The notes under the pieces are model-generated. The model had not been told where the DNA came from. It did no database searches and saw only the letters and a program-made list of their open reading frames with translations. From NCBI GenBank assembly GCA_030867875.1, contig JAOWCC010000936.1, positions 78,215,032 to 78,279,031 on the forward strand: a stretch of DNA of 64,000 bases, in the 5' to 3' direction. Positions 46,743-58,076 of the stretch are shown here, in pieces. Each line of letters begins with the position of its first letter. Within the stretch, counting starts at the first letter, position 1. The DNA comes from Actinernus sp. WN-2022 (lineage: Eukaryota; Cnidaria; Anthozoa; Actiniaria; Actinernidae). The position numbers and the translations under genes are program-made.

Positions 46743-47712
46743 TTAACCCTTTCACTCCCGGACGTGTTTGGGCTCAATGGGTGAAATGCAGAGTGCTAAC
46801 TCAACCCTCCCCCCTCAGTTCCAGTTTGGCTAGCTCGGGCTAGTTAAATACTGCTGACTTTTTAAACCAAGGGCTCAAACTTTCCTCATGATGCCATTCG
46901 GCAGATGGTTTCTTCTGTAGGTTTTCCAATGAAATGTGCTCTAATTTTGGACAAATAAGCCACTGTAAGAGAGCTAGAGGACATCATTAAGTATGATGAC
47001 GGCTTAAAAGTACTTGGTTTGCTTTTAGTAGGCCTTGTGAGGGGTTTCACAGGGTTTTTCTGTTGTGTTTCTGCTTTGAGACACATGAAATAATTCTTCA
47101 CGGAAATCCTTGAAATCCTGCAGTTGGTTGTCTTTTACCCCTGCTCAACCTATTAGGATGTGTTTTTGTCACTTTGAAGCAACGGCTCGAGTCCAAATCA
47201 CCGCTCTTGGTTGTAGGGGCTCCCTACAGGAGTCCCAGAGGGGGGGTCCCCTTGTGAATTTTTGTTGATTACCCAGCATGCAATTGGAGGTGGGAGCAGG
47301 AAAACATGGTGGAGAGAAGTGCAGCATTAAGAATAGCACGCTTCATAGTCGCAATGTGTGTTTTGTGCAAACAAACCTGGTGGTTCGAAAGATTAAATAA
47401 GGTACTGTAACGACTGAGTGCTGATTTTGTGTTTGCTTTTGATTTCAAGGGCGAATGGGAAGGCCTATTTTCAGCTCCTCAAAATTGGTGAAAATCAGAG
47501 AAACGAAAAACGATCACCAAAACAAATGACTTTTTCTCCAAAGTGGGAGAGTCCAGCGAACCCAGTTATAGCTGTGGCTTTGAAGTCATTCATCCCTTGA
47601 AATAATATCGCAACATCGTATTTTCAGCGTGTCTAGGTTTGATGCAATAATTTTCTCCAGGTACATGCTTCATATTGGCCGGTTACGGCCGGCTCAGGAG
47701 CGAAAGGGTTAA
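46743..47712. mobile_element. 962-bp piggyBac-type non-autonomous element
   Basis: TTAA on both sides (46743-46746, 47709-47712) with ends CCCTTTCACTCC and GGAGCGAAAGGG. There is no transposase. A truncated copy lies at 14560-15198. Confidence 0.85.
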
Positions 47713-47756
47713 TAAAACTGATTTCAATAAGAGCCGTGCATGCCTAATTAAAATTT

Positions 47757-48936
47757 GCTAATCTAATCTAATCTAATGCTAATCTAAATATAAATACAAT
47801 TGTGTGTTACTAAATGCTAAAATGTATAATAAAATCCAATTAAAATATTTTGATTATCATTAATTGAGCGGTCACCAAGCATGATGGTTTGTGCAATTTG
47901 TTTCTTAAATGAAACAAGAGACTTCATTCCGCGAATTAACGAAGCTGTGGTGGTAATTCGTTCCACAGCTTCGCGCCGTCGTATGAAATGCTTTTGTTTA
48001 AATATTCGGTTTGGGGCTGTGGGAAACGAACTTCCAACCGTTGTATACAGCTCAGAAAGGGTAACAGGTGCTAGATTATTTATTATTTTATGCATAATTA
48101 TCGCTTTCCTTTTTGCCCTTCGCTCATCGAGTTTATCCCAGCCTAGAATTGGTAACACTTTACTAGAACTGGTATTATAATCTGCGCCGAGTATTATTCT
48201 AGCGGCTCTGTTTTGGAGAATTTGTAATTTGTCTGATTGCACTTTACCAAGTGTATCCCAAACTTCACAACAATAATCAAAATGTGTTTGAATTAGAGAG
48301 TCGTAAATTCTCATAAGTATGGTTTGGGATACAAATGGTCTAGCCCTTTTTAGAGCCCCTAGGCCAGAAACTATCGTTTTTGTGATGTGACTTGTATGTT
48401 CATTCCATTTTAGATTTTCATCTAAAATGACACCAATTGTTCTGCTTTGTTGCACTCTTTTTACTAACTCATTTCCAATTCTTACTTTAGGTATTCGCCT
48501 AAATTAGATATGCGTTGGCTCGAGCCAATCATGATAAACTCAGTTTTTGCAACATTTAAATATAACTTATTTGCTCTGAGCCAATTAATGGCTGATGTTT
48601 CTGAGTTCACGGTTTGCTCTTGATTAAACATCAACTAGATTTGAGCCACTAACTGTCAAATTTGTGTCATCAGCAAATAGGCATGGTGTCGATGATTCCA
48701 AGCAATGTGGCAAATCATTTATATAAATGAGGAATAACAAAGGGCCTAATATAGTACCTTGTTGTGGAATTCCACATGTGATTAATCGTTCACTTGATTT
48801 AGCATTTTGCACTGAACATGACTGCATTCTTTCAGATAAATAGGATTCTAATAGGTTTATTGAGCTATGGTTTATTCCATAGAGTTTTAATTTGTCTAGT
48901 AATAAACCATGGTAAACCGTATCGAAGGCCTTCTTT
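47757..48936 (-). pseudogene. LINE-C reverse transcriptase fragment
   Basis: Minus strand, 5'-truncated inside RT: KKAFDTVYHG (48935), GIPQQGTILGPLLFLIYINDLP and CLFADDTNLTVSG (48624-48827), then GVILDENLKWNEH ... YCCEVWD (48455-47817). The 3' tail is a repeat of TCTAA on the plus strand at 47757-47780. There is a stop/shift between the two ORFs. Confidence 0.85.
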
Positions 48937-48977
48937 ACCCCGATTTCCCAGGCACGCCCTAGCGGAAGAACGTGCCA

Positions 48978-49997
48978 TCAGTTCCGGCCGTAGAGGAACT
49001 TTAGAACTGGTCCAATCAAACGAAATGGCGGGTTAGATGCGTCAGGGGATGTACGCAAATCCTGAGAGAACAAATTCACACCCATAGATAAAGGGCTTGG
49101 CGATAATGTGTAATGCGGCAATGGTTGTCCATCTCTACCTATAACCGCATTAGAATCCAGTGCCATCAGGTCACACGAGTGTCCCAGCGCACCCCCAAAG
49201 GCTTGGTCCACCAGGTGGAAAGCTTTGACCGATAAGTGCGAGTCAATCCGAGATATTCGCCTGGATGGGGCATCATCGCCTGAATTGACGTTAGATGGGA
49301 GATATGATAAATTGAGCTGAATATTCCGGTCAAATAAGTTGAAAAATTATTCCTTTGTAGCCTGTAGCCTAGTTAGCTCTGGAGACTTCCTGCTTCCTTG
49401 ACCTTCCCATGCCCCTATCAGGACGAGGCTATCTACGAAAGCATCGACTCTTGAACTTTCAACCTCCTTCGGTAGGCGCTTGACTACATTAATCAAAGCC
49501 AACATTTCCTTTGTTGAAATGTTGAGTTCCTTTTCTTTCTCCTTCCAGTAATCCCCAACGGTCTGGTCTCCTGATGGATAGTGTATGACACCACCTCAGC
49601 CATAGCCCGAAGCATTCGTGGACAATGAGATATTTAAATGTTTCTCACCTCTCCACAGAAGACAATCTTCCCACGCATCCAAGAAGCGCCAATGGATCAA
49701 TTCTTCTCTTAAACCAGCAGAAAGAGAGACACGCCCATTGCCTGGAGCGTTGCCTATTGCGCAACTCATCTCTCTTATAAATAGTTTCGCCGCTGGTACC
49801 ACTAGCGAGAACGATATACACTTGCCTTGGAAACACTGTAAGGTTTTAATGTTCACATGTTTCTTGCAAGACAATATCTTTTCTCTCAGAATTGCCCAGG
49901 AATCGATTTTACGCTTAGGGACAAGGAACGCCTGTTTAACCGATTCCACTATGAAACGCCTAGGTATTCTAGAGTGGTCGTTGGATGAATAACACAT
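48978..49997 (-). pseudogene. DIRS/Ngaro-like RT-RNase H fragment
   Basis: 49997-49596 encodes KKHVNIKTLQCFQGKCISFSL, the RT end, then NISLSTNASGYGWGG-like RNase H start. 49211-48978 gives HSCDLMALDSNAV and LPHYTLSPSPLSMGVNLFSQD, the RNase H end typical of tyrosine-recombinase elements. The middle is frameshifted. Confidence 0.75.
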
Positions 49998-50026
49998 TTA
50001 CTCAGTTAGGCCAATAGTGTATCCTA

Positions 50027-50163
50027 AGACCCCGTCCACACGTATTCGTTTTCGTAGCGTTTTCATATTGTTTCAGGTAATTAGACCATTGTTTTCTATT
50101 CCGCCTTGAGGACGGAGAACAATACAAAAACGATACGAAAACGGATACGTGTGGACGGGGTCT
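50027..50163. mobile_element. 137-bp MITE
   Basis: Inverted ends AGACCCCGTCCACACGTAT (50027) and the complement ending at 50163. The inner arms GTTTTCGTA.CGTTTT pair as well. Confidence 0.85.
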
Positions 50164-51080
50164 AAAAATTTCTAAAAGACTGGAAGAGGTTATCCACTAT
50201 ATTATTAAATATAACTAATTGATTTTATTCCGGGGAAAACAATGGAATAGGATGGAAGGGAATGGAATGAAAGTGTTACTAGCACGCAATCCAGTTGATC
50301 AGCACAGTTGATCAGGGTAACTGTCATGCTGTAGTTGAGTAGGGCATTGTACCGACGAAACAACAATTTAAACTCGGAGCAACTACAGTACTACATTATG
50401 GTATGGTATGGTATGGCGTATAACATGACATGCATCTAAAAATGACAAATATACGGCCATCTACAAAGTAAATTGGTTATGAACCAAGCCCGGTTAAAAT
50501 TTAAAACCATAGTGTGTTTAGTTTAGATTGAAAGTTAAAATTTTGACTTACGCCTGAGCTATGTTAGGAATTTTGCAAAAAGTCATTGTCTGTCATGAAA
50601 CAGCGACTACAGTACTATATACACAGCTACATCCTACAAGATTTTCCTTGATCAATGCAAACGCCAAATTTGGTAGATTGTTTGGACCTCATCTCCCGTT
50701 CTCCCGGGTAGAGCCTCAGATCTCCCGGTTTTTATCAATTTTATGGATTGAGTTCGCCGTTTTTCGGGCTCGAGGGTTAAAAAGCTTGAAACTAATTTTT
50801 CCGAGAGCTTTCGGTAAGTCTTCGGAACACAATCGGGGTATCTTCGGAAAAATTCGGAAATCATTACGTCATAACAAAGCCTCAACCAACATTTTCCAGA
50901 TTTTAAGGTCGGCACACACGAAGGGACAAGTCCCGGGGACAAATCCCTTGTTGCGTACACACGAAGAGACAAGTCCCAGGGATAGGGCTGTCCACAAGTT
51001 GCTCGGCAACTTCACATTTCGAGCAACTTTTTTCACTTCGAGCAACTTTTTTCGCTTCGAGCAACTTTTTGCATTCTGAG
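50164..51080. other. non-coding stretch with short repeats
   Basis: No supported gene. Short (TATGG)n near 50400. A 20-bp CGAGCAACTTTTTTC-type motif occurs three times at 51017-51073. Two CACACACGAAG...GACAAGTCCC blocks (50913 and 50957) look like half of a MITE. The single-frame ORF at 50561-51079 has no recognisable domain. Confidence 0.5.
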
Positions 51081-51619
51081 GAATTTCTACTCATACTGAG
51101 AAATTGGAGCAGCTTTTAGTGTTTAAATTTGTCTTACTGTCATGTTCCACTATGCTTATTTAGCCTACTTTGGAAATGTCCTGTATAAAAGGGCCATACA
51201 GGACTTACTGTTGGAGCAGTTTGGTCTTCCTGTGGTTAGTTGTCAATGCGATCTGGACGGGTCAGCGGTTATTTTAAAGAATATTCAAAATGGCGGACGA
51301 TCTGTCATGCTACACTAGCAGCATGATGTTGATAAAGGAAAACATTCATGAGAAATTATTATTTTACTAGTGACACTCAAATACATGTTATCTGTTTATA
51401 AGTTTGATAAAACTCTTTACACATTGATAAACTTTAGATTTTTCACTGCCTTGAAAATGTTTTAATAAAGGCTAGTAACTCCGGTTGCAGTAAAATTACA
51501 TGAAAATGCTTAAAAATCTTAGTCTTATAGGGCAATTTTAGCATATTTTCACTTAAGACCAAATGACGGAAAAAAGCAACTTCCTTAATAAAAAAAAGTA
51601 AACAAGTCCAAGAGTAGTA

Positions 51620-51815
51620 TGTACAATGGGGAGTCTGGGCCACGTCCTTATATAAGCCCCCATTAGTCCCCCGCTAAGAACCACCGCTAGAATTTTTTTA
51701 CCGTTGCATTAAAAAATCCTAATTAGAGAAATTGTACAACCATAATGCACGTCCCTATATAAGCCCCTTTTATTCCCCCAGTAAGAACTACCGCCAACTA
51801 CATTTAATGTAACCA
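51620..51815 (+). repeat. two diverged direct repeats of about 110 bp
   Basis: ACGTCC(T/C)TATATAAGCCCC at 51643 and 51750, each followed by CCCCC(G/A)(C/G)TAAGAAC(C/T)ACCGC. No gene is seen in 51090-51620. Confidence 0.6.
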
Positions 51816-51865
51816 TCGAGAAACCCCAATTAGAGATATGGTACCGTCATATTATAAGCCATAAA

Positions 51866-52069
51866 ATGCGAGGACATAATCAGTGCCGATGGTTAACAAT
51901 TGGCAGGACAACTATTTGTGGTAAGAGTTGTTTATTTGAGTGCTGTAAGCAACATCGACACCAGATCAGAGAAAGATCGTTTGAGCCATACCCCTGTCGT
52001 GTGTGTGGAGTTGGGACTCAAGCAGAGACGCGACTTTGTCGCCCGTGTGGTAATGTAAACGCGCAGTGA
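51866..52069 (+). CDS. small zinc-ribbon-like protein
   Basis: 67 residues from ATG 51866: CGKSCLFECCKQHR then PCRVCGVGTQAETRLCRPCG. The two CxxC pairs near the C-terminus look like a zinc ribbon. Short Cys-rich ORFs of this shape are often seen near the ends of Polinton-like elements, and this one lies 640 bp outside the first clear Polinton gene. It may be the outermost gene of that element or an unrelated remnant. Confidence 0.45.
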   Translation: MRGHNQCRWLTIGRTTICGKSCLFECCKQHRHQIRERSFEPYPCRVCGVGTQAETRLCRPCGNVNAQ

Positions 52070-52156
52070 TATCGCTAAGTGGCTCGTTGAACATTTTCAG
52101 TTCACCATAGAGTATGACTGTATTTATTATACACTATTCGATGCTTGCAAAATTGT

Positions 52157-52258
52157 ATTTGTTCTACTGTATTTGTTCTACTGTATTTGTTCTACTGTAT
52201 TTGTTCTACTGTATTTGTTCTACTGTATTTGTTCTACTGTATTTGTTCTACTGGTATT
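52157..52258 (+). repeat. 14-bp tandem repeat
   Basis: TGTATTTGTTCTAC repeated about seven times. The ORF across it is repeat translation. Confidence 0.9.
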
Positions 52259-52449
52259 TGGATCCTGTACTAACTGGTTGAGGCACAACCGGCACTCCTT
52301 GGAACTCTATTCAAGTATCCGTAAGCTCTACCCAAGCACCCGACCCAGTGTTGACATTATACCACATTTACTACTACTTCTACCACACCGGCAGACGCGC
52401 TACGATTTGTGAGGGGCTGGAGGCTTTTTACCCCCCACAAACCGGTCTA

Positions 52450-52536
52450 CCACATGTGGTCCCAGCCGGACTCGAACTCTGAACTCAAGAGGCCTCTATG
52501 TCTCTCAAGCCCAGCGCTGAACCGTGAGGCCACATG
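52450..52536 (-). repeat. tRNA-like SINE head
   Basis: On the minus strand, GTGGCCTCACGGTTCAGCGC resembles an A box region and AGTTCGAGTCCGG (52468-52480) a B box, at tRNA spacing. There is no intact tRNA fold or anticodon I can name, so a tRNA-derived SINE fragment is the best reading. Confidence 0.55.
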
Positions 52537-52707
52537 TACTAGACGAAAGATTTGATAGTAAAATATCCTATTTATGTCTTAAACACCTGTCGCCACACAT
52601 CTAGACAGAAATTTGCATACGAACTCGACATACGAATTAAGTGCAGCTGCTCTTAGAAAAGTGGAAGTATCGCCCACGTGGGGTTTTCTCATATGAGATA
52701 TAATTTT

Positions 52708-53325
52708 TTATCCCACCAGACTGCCTAGTTTTGCTCTCATTTCTTCTCGCACTTCGGAGCGAATGTGTTCCACACTTTTTTCACTCATTCGTCCTAAATT
52801 AGCTGAAGTTTTGTGACGAATTTCAATCTTCATAGTCTCGAATTTATCTGCCTCAGCAAGGATGAGATTATACTCAGCATCAGACACATTTTCGTCACGT
52901 AGGGCTTTTGACACTAGATCACGAATTGTATTAATTTTCGCCTTCGCCAACATAGTGGTTTTTTCATGTTTAGAGACTTTTATTCCTAACTTTTTAGCCT
53001 CAATGGTCGTAGCGGCTGAAATCACCCCACAGACCCCACCAATAACACCGAGTGGTAGGCCGATTATTACACCAAGACCAGTTAGAGCGACCGCTAATCC
53101 TGAACTCGATAAAAGTACAGATAGGCCGCCCGTTACCACAGAGACACCATGAACGATTCCTTGTACGCGAGCATATTTCTTACGAACCACCTCGTAGTGT
53201 TGTTCTTGGGCTTTGATGGACTCAAGCGTATTACGAACATCTCGCCGACGAAAATTATCTCCATCGAGCGACGGATAAATATTTGGTGCCGTTGGAGTTA
53301 GTTGTTGAATCGAATCGCTTGCCAT
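52708..53325 (-). CDS. Polinton-associated glycine-rich membrane protein, unknown function
   Basis: 205 residues from MASDSIQQL. Residues 25-55 are a charged helix (ESIKAQEQHYEVVRKKYARV). Residues 57-105 are a long Gly/Val/Leu-rich hydrophobic stretch (GGLSVLLSSSGLAVALTGLG ...) that could form two hairpin membrane segments. The C-terminal 100 residues are a charged helical region (KHEKTTMLAKAKI). It may be a membrane-active virion protein, but that is inference. It is read leftward, downstream of the candidate minor capsid gene in the same orientation (38-nt gap). Confidence 0.7.
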   Translation of the reverse strand: MASDSIQQLTPTAPNIYPSLDGDNFRRRDVRNTLESIKAQEQHYEVVRKKYARVQGIVHGVSVVTGGLSVLLSSSGLAVALTGLGVIIGLPLGVIGGVCGVISAATTIEAKKLGIKVSKHEKTTMLAKAKINTIRDLVSKALRDENVSDAEYNLILAEADKFETMKIEIRHKTSANLGRMSEKSVEHIRSEVREEMRAKLGSLVG

Positions 53326-53362
53326 TATGTTATAGCTTCGCTATATGTGGTTATATCATAAC

Positions 53363-54070
53363 TTACTCGATCTTCAATACGTATTGTATAGGTCGACCAC
53401 GAAAGTCTACGATATTTCCTTTTTCGTCTCTAATTGTCAGACGAAGGCTGTTTCGCCTTGTCCCTAGAGCTCGCATGGCTTGGGGATTCGTTATAGAGTA
53501 AGTATTTTTTGTAAACCTCCCACCTCGTATCACTAATTTAGCCAGCACGTTTGATTGCTTTCCATCGAGAATTGAGAAACTAGAATCAACCCCATCACAG
53601 TGGACATATGCTGTGTAGATATTTTGTAGCGTAATTGTGTGGGCACCAAAATTTAGGAATGCATCACTTCTATCGTCGGTTCTTTTGACATCTAACAGTG
53701 TACAGAGATTTTCACTAAAATGGGTTTGTTTTTTGACATTTAGAAGCCAACTTCCAATTTTTGATAAGTACATGAATTCCAAGGCGCCAGCATTGACTGC
53801 AGGTTTAAAGCATTTTTTGATGCTTGCTACATCGTACTGCCCCGTTTCGATAGCGTATGCGAACCCCACGCCACCGGTATTCCAATCGAATGAACCATTC
53901 TCTGTTAGGTTCCACCAACTGTTCTCGAAAGTGATCTCGATTAGTGAAATATTATGGATGTAAATAGGTTCTTGAAAATAGACCGTATGGTCAGCCGAGG
54001 TAGTGGTGACATTTAAGATTACCATATTAAAGCCTGAAGTAAACTTCAATATCATATGTTCAATAAGCAT
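53363..54070 (-). CDS. candidate minor capsid (penton-like) protein
   Basis: 235 residues from the ATG at 54070 (MLIEHMILKF); later Met codons at 54055 and 54025 are alternatives. The segment SADHTVYFQEPIYIHNISLI, the GQYDVASIKKCF segment and the beta-rich rest suggest a single jelly-roll of the kind used as penton in Polintons. I see no decisive motif. Its start codon overlaps that of the divergent gene on the plus strand inside one CATG. Confidence 0.45.
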   Translation of the reverse strand: MLIEHMILKFTSGFNMVILNVTTTSADHTVYFQEPIYIHNISLIEITFENSWWNLTENGSFDWNTGGVGFAYAIETGQYDVASIKKCFKPAVNAGALEFMYLSKIGSWLLNVKKQTHFSENLCTLLDVKRTDDRSDAFLNFGAHTITLQNIYTAYVHCDGVDSSFSILDGKQSNVLAKLVIRGGRFTKNTYSITNPQAMRALGTRRNSLRLTIRDEKGNIVDFRGRPIQYVLKIE

Positions 54071-55708
54071 GGCAGATAAGGCTTGGCAGCAGTTCAAGTA
54101 TCTATTTCCAGATGCTACGTTCAGGTACTTTGAATCTAGGGGTGGGGGTAACGTCAATTTCATTTACCGGGGAATGTCCCACCGGGTGTTCACAGAGGAA
54201 GGCCCTACTACGATAGATGGAGGAGGTAAGTTGATGGGCTGGCTTGGAGACACAGGCCGGGCACTTAACATAGCCCCTCATACAAAAGCAGTTTACGAGA
54301 GGGTACTAGATGAGCGGCAACACAAGGCAACTGAAAGACGCCAGACGCAACCCGATAATGCACCACATGACATACACAAATATGTGACGGTTGGGGGTTT
54401 CCCACAGTCTCTACTACTAGCAGACAAGGCCAGGAAAATACGCCTACCACCAGATTGGTCATCCGATTTATGGGGTAAAAAATCCTTTCATCTCCAAAAT
54501 CTAGACATATATGTCAGCGAGGATAAGTACTTCACCGTGAGTGTACCAGACATCTTTTCAGACCTCGTCGTGTTATATGGTGGCGGAGCTGGTGGAGGCC
54601 CCACAGGGGGTAAGATGGTTGACATTTATGAGTGGCTACGAGGCCCTAACAGCGATTTCTGGCCACAACAGGTCAACTTTGCTATGTTTCTAGCCACAGA
54701 AGGCTGCGGTATCTATGTGGAGATGCTGGAACGACTACCAAAGCGCGTTGTATCACTGCTAAGGTTTCACATATATTTTACAGCTCGTAAAATTCTACAG
54801 GAGATAGGTGCTCCGCTTCCTGGAACCTCCCTATGGACTGCTTGGAACAACCCCCACAGCAGAGCGGTTTACCGCCGAATTTGTAAAGATTTTGGTATTT
54901 CTCTAAAAACTGATTTTCGGTTCCGAGGAGGGCGTATGACAGGCCTGGGCACCACATCCACATGGCTACTGGCAGATAAGCGGTGGAATGTAAACCCCAC
55001 TTTTGGCGATGAGCACGAAATGAAGGCATACCTTCGCGGAGACCCTGATGAAGAGCTCGACGCTGGAAGGACGCGCATCATAAACGAAGAGGCAGCTGAG
55101 CAGTGGAAGCAATTTGTCCCAGCCACAGCTAACACCCATCCGGGATTGATAGTCGTTGGTCGCGGCCGGTTAAACCAAAGCATTGAGGCATACGTGATTT
55201 GCGTACTTGGGGCGCAGAACCTAGCAATAGGATCAATACTTAGTAAGTCTGGACATGCAAAGGAGGTTCGTGATAAGTTTCTTTCTCTGCTCGAAGACGA
55301 AATCGTAGCACCAGGAGGAATCGCCGCTAGCATAAAGCGTTTTCAAAGGATCATTGGAGACGACAATATGCGTCTCAACTATGCAGTCGCTCCGGGGATA
55401 TGGCTTCTCCCAGGCAACATGGACCTACATTTCAAACCTGTGATGGGGTATAACAATAACCTTAAGATAGTCAGCGAAGATATGCAGCCCGGAATCAACG
55501 GTACCGTATCAATGGAGTGCATAAAAAAACATCAAAACATGTGGCTGCGGCCAGCACACACATTTCGGAAGAGATACGCTCGCAATCCGCAAAGCAACCA
55601 CCAAACCCGCCACCAGTGCCGGTTGCAAACGTGATTACCACCCACGAAACTAACTTAGTAGTCATGGCTATTGTGGCGGCCGCAGCCACATGGATGATGT
55701 TTCGCTGA
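54069..55708 (+). CDS. large unfamiliar Polinton protein with C-terminal membrane anchor, one frame break
   Basis: Starts MADKAWQQFKYLFPDA (first ATG in frame) and stays open to 55634. Around 55517-55530 the frame with a plausible end changes: the -1 frame gives a proline-rich linker (KQPPNPPPVPVANV) and a hydrophobic tail (LVVMAIVAAAATWMMF) stopping at 55708. The break coincides with an A7 run (55524-55530). Recognisable segments are DIYEWLRGPNSDFWPQQVNF and the glycine-rich region before it. No known domain is identified. A virion or membrane-linked structural role is inference. Confidence 0.6.
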
Positions 55709-55711
55709 TTA

Positions 55712-56779
55712 TCAGCGTCGTCCCAATGATTTATACTGCTCTATTACGATTACGACTACGGCCACGATTAACAGCCAAACATTCTGTGCTAATAACCCCA
55801 CAGCCTTGCCAGCCATACTAAATAGAAAGCTAACAATTGGTCCAAGCATTTTAGGTAGGATTTCCCCCAGCTTCTTTCCTATTTCCTCTAGCCCCTTTCC
55901 CGCCGCCTTTAACCCCCTTCTTATTGCTTCTTTTATTTTATTAAACATCCCATCATCATCTGGGGTATTATTTGGACTATTCAACAACTTGGAAACTATG
56001 ACACCAATCACAGTCCTTGCTGCGACCAGCACGCCAGTTACACCAACCCCGTACTTCTTGAAAATAGCTTTGATACGGTATCGCAGTGACATACTTTTTT
56101 GGAGGGCTTCTTTTCGACGTTCGAGGTCATCTATTTTATTTTGGATATCGATTATCTCATTCTTAGCTGCTTCTTTCTGAGCTGGAGTTGACTTAGGGTC
56201 TTGAAATATCTCTTCCTCATTCTCGATATGCTCTTTTAGCTGTCGTTCAGCCTGTTCGACTTCCTTGTCTGCCTCTTCTCGCGTAGGCCCTAGAGCCCTT
56301 TTGAGGTCCTTACCCATCTTCTTGTATATTTCTCCTTTCTTAGAGGTCAAAGGTATAGGCTTCTCTTTGCTATCCATCGCATGGAGCTCGATTCTGCCAT
56401 CCGGCGTGATAGATACCTCTAACGTACCACGTATGCCTACGTCTGGGTAGAAATCCCTTATTGTCTTAACCAAATCCTCACTCGTTTCTCTTGCGATTCG
56501 ATCATGATCAGTGAATACGATACCCTTACTCACCTCGATGAATGATGTTTCAGCCTGGCTATCTTTTGGCCTAGCGCCCTGTGCAGTATAGTCGTGTCTG
56601 GTTTTCATTCCTATTGCCTCACCACCTACTGGGGCATCTGATACGTTTGGGAACAAGGCATCCATCTCATCACGCAAATTATTCAGGGTTTCGCGTTCAG
56701 CGTATTCACGGTGTTCTTTAGCGCTAGCTTCATCCTTATCTTCCACGTCCGCATCTTCCTCACGCCACTTCGATCCCAT
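55712..56779 (-). CDS. coiled-coil protein with membrane-active C-terminus, unknown function
   Basis: 356 residues from MGSKWREEDADVED; an upstream Met at 56851 is less likely. It has an acidic start. A central region holds SFIEVSKGIVFTDHDRIARE and a small beta segment (LEVSITPDGRIELH), then a long coiled coil (residues about 165-240, REEADKEVEQAERQLKEHIE). Next come hydrophobic segments (GVTGVLVAARTVIGVIVSKL), an amphipathic Gly/Lys helix (GLKAAGKGLEEIGKKLGE) and a final anchor (VWLLIVAVVVIVIEQ). It is placed tail-to-tail with the gene ending at 55708. It could be a virion core or membrane-lytic protein, but this is not supported by homology that I can see. Confidence 0.65.
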   Translation of the reverse strand: MGSKWREEDADVEDKDEASAKEHREYAERETLNNLRDEMDALFPNVSDAPVGGEAIGMKTRHDYTAQGARPKDSQAETSFIEVSKGIVFTDHDRIARETSEDLVKTIRDFYPDVGIRGTLEVSITPDGRIELHAMDSKEKPIPLTSKKGEIYKKMGKDLKRALGPTREEADKEVEQAERQLKEHIENEEEIFQDPKSTPAQKEAAKNEIIDIQNKIDDLERRKEALQKSMSLRYRIKAIFKKYGVGVTGVLVAARTVIGVIVSKLLNSPNNTPDDDGMFNKIKEAIRRGLKAAGKGLEEIGKKLGEILPKMLGPIVSFLFSMAGKAVGLLAQNVWLLIVAVVVIVIEQYKSLGRR

Positions 56780-56838
56780 ATTGAAGATATCTCCTAACAG
56801 ATATAAGGGTTTAATATTCAATTTATGTGGCAGGAAAC

Positions 56839-58076
56839 ATGATATCATCAAAGCTCCATCCTGATCACGCTCCTAGAGAGGGCGAATCTCTCAAAGCCAG
56901 ACGTGCTATCTATCGGATGAATTTCGACCCCGCAACGGCCAATCCAGGTGTGACTTTGAGAGTTGATGTTCCCACGCTCGGCGAAAACAGACTTCTAGTA
57001 CCTGATAGTCTGGCACTCATAGCCAATATCACTCTATCTGGAGGTCATGCCGATAACTATCTGGTGGCCAACGTCGGACGCTGTTTGGTATCGCAGCGGG
57101 TCACAAAAATGAATCTCGATATCTTAGAAAATTGTCCTAGGATCGATCTACCACAGGTATATAGAGATCTCTATCTATCTAAGCCAAAACGAGAGGCGAG
57201 TATAGCACAGGGTATTCAATCCAGAAACGTGAACAAACTTCGCTCCAAGGCCGCAAATGCAGTCACTTCGAATGCGACTGACAATGCAATGCTGGCTGTA
57301 TATGGTAGTAAGTACAGAATACCTATTGATCACGATATTATCACGACCTACGGCGTCTTTTATCCACACGCACTACACGAAGTCTTATCCTTCGCATTGA
57401 CTCTAGCGCCAGCCACAGACGTAATAGTTGGATCTGACAGCACGAAAATAGGTACATATCAGCTCACAAATATTGAGCTTGAATACCAAACCATCGATAG
57501 TTCCGTTCTTGCAGTGCAGACCAAGCAAGTCTACGATTTTGGTAAAGACTTCATGTACAACCACATCGCATACTTCAGTACCATTCCAGTCAACCGATCA
57601 ATCGACACACTTGTATCTGCAAACGTAAACATCCTTCGTCGCTCATTAACTGGACTAATCTTCTTCTCTTTGTGGAGCAACATACCGCAGGCACCCGAGA
57701 CAGCGAGAAGTTCGTAAATCCGGGTATCACCAAGGTCGAGATGGACGTAAATGGACGCCCTAACGATCTCTTTCCTGCTGGGATGCTACCAGAAGACTTT
57801 TGGGAGTCAGCAAAGAATTGGTTCGGAACGACAGCCACTACATCCATGACACCGCAAAAGTTTTACGAGAACAAGTTCGCTGTACTCATTGACTGTTGTA
57901 CCTCTAAAGATAGTAATACTCATGGAGATGGTCTGGCCCAAATAGGCAGTGGTCAAAATCTACAGCTAAGGATTCATCGTAAGGGTGGCTCAGGAATTGT
58001 TAATATGCATTTATTTGTGCTTGCTGATGCGCAGGCAACTATTGAACGTGGGGGGCTGTTAAATATTAAATATTAG
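56839..58076 (+). pseudogene. major capsid protein (double jelly-roll type), one frame break
   Basis: First part 56839-57717 (MISSKLHPDHAPREGE ...), second part in the -1 frame from about 57660 to 58076 (RDSEKFVNPGITKVEMDVNG ... LLNIKY). Together about 410 residues. Beta-rich segments such as VTLRVDVPTLGENRLLVPDS and the NPGITKVEMDVNG block fit the hexon-like proteins of Polintons/adintoviruses. The gene lies directly before the ATPase (stop and start adjacent), as usual for capsid operon-like clusters. Calling it MCP is by pattern and position. Confidence 0.65.

Noticed and set aside
50561..51079. 172-residue ORF
   Set aside because: Crosses short repeats and MITE-like sequence. No homology pattern.
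52173..52412. ORF starting with repeated FVLLYLFYCICST-type sequence
   Set aside because: It is the translation of the 14-bp tandem repeat.
52450..52536. Functional tRNA gene
   Set aside because: A and B box-like words are present, but no complete cloverleaf or clear anticodon arm could be drawn.
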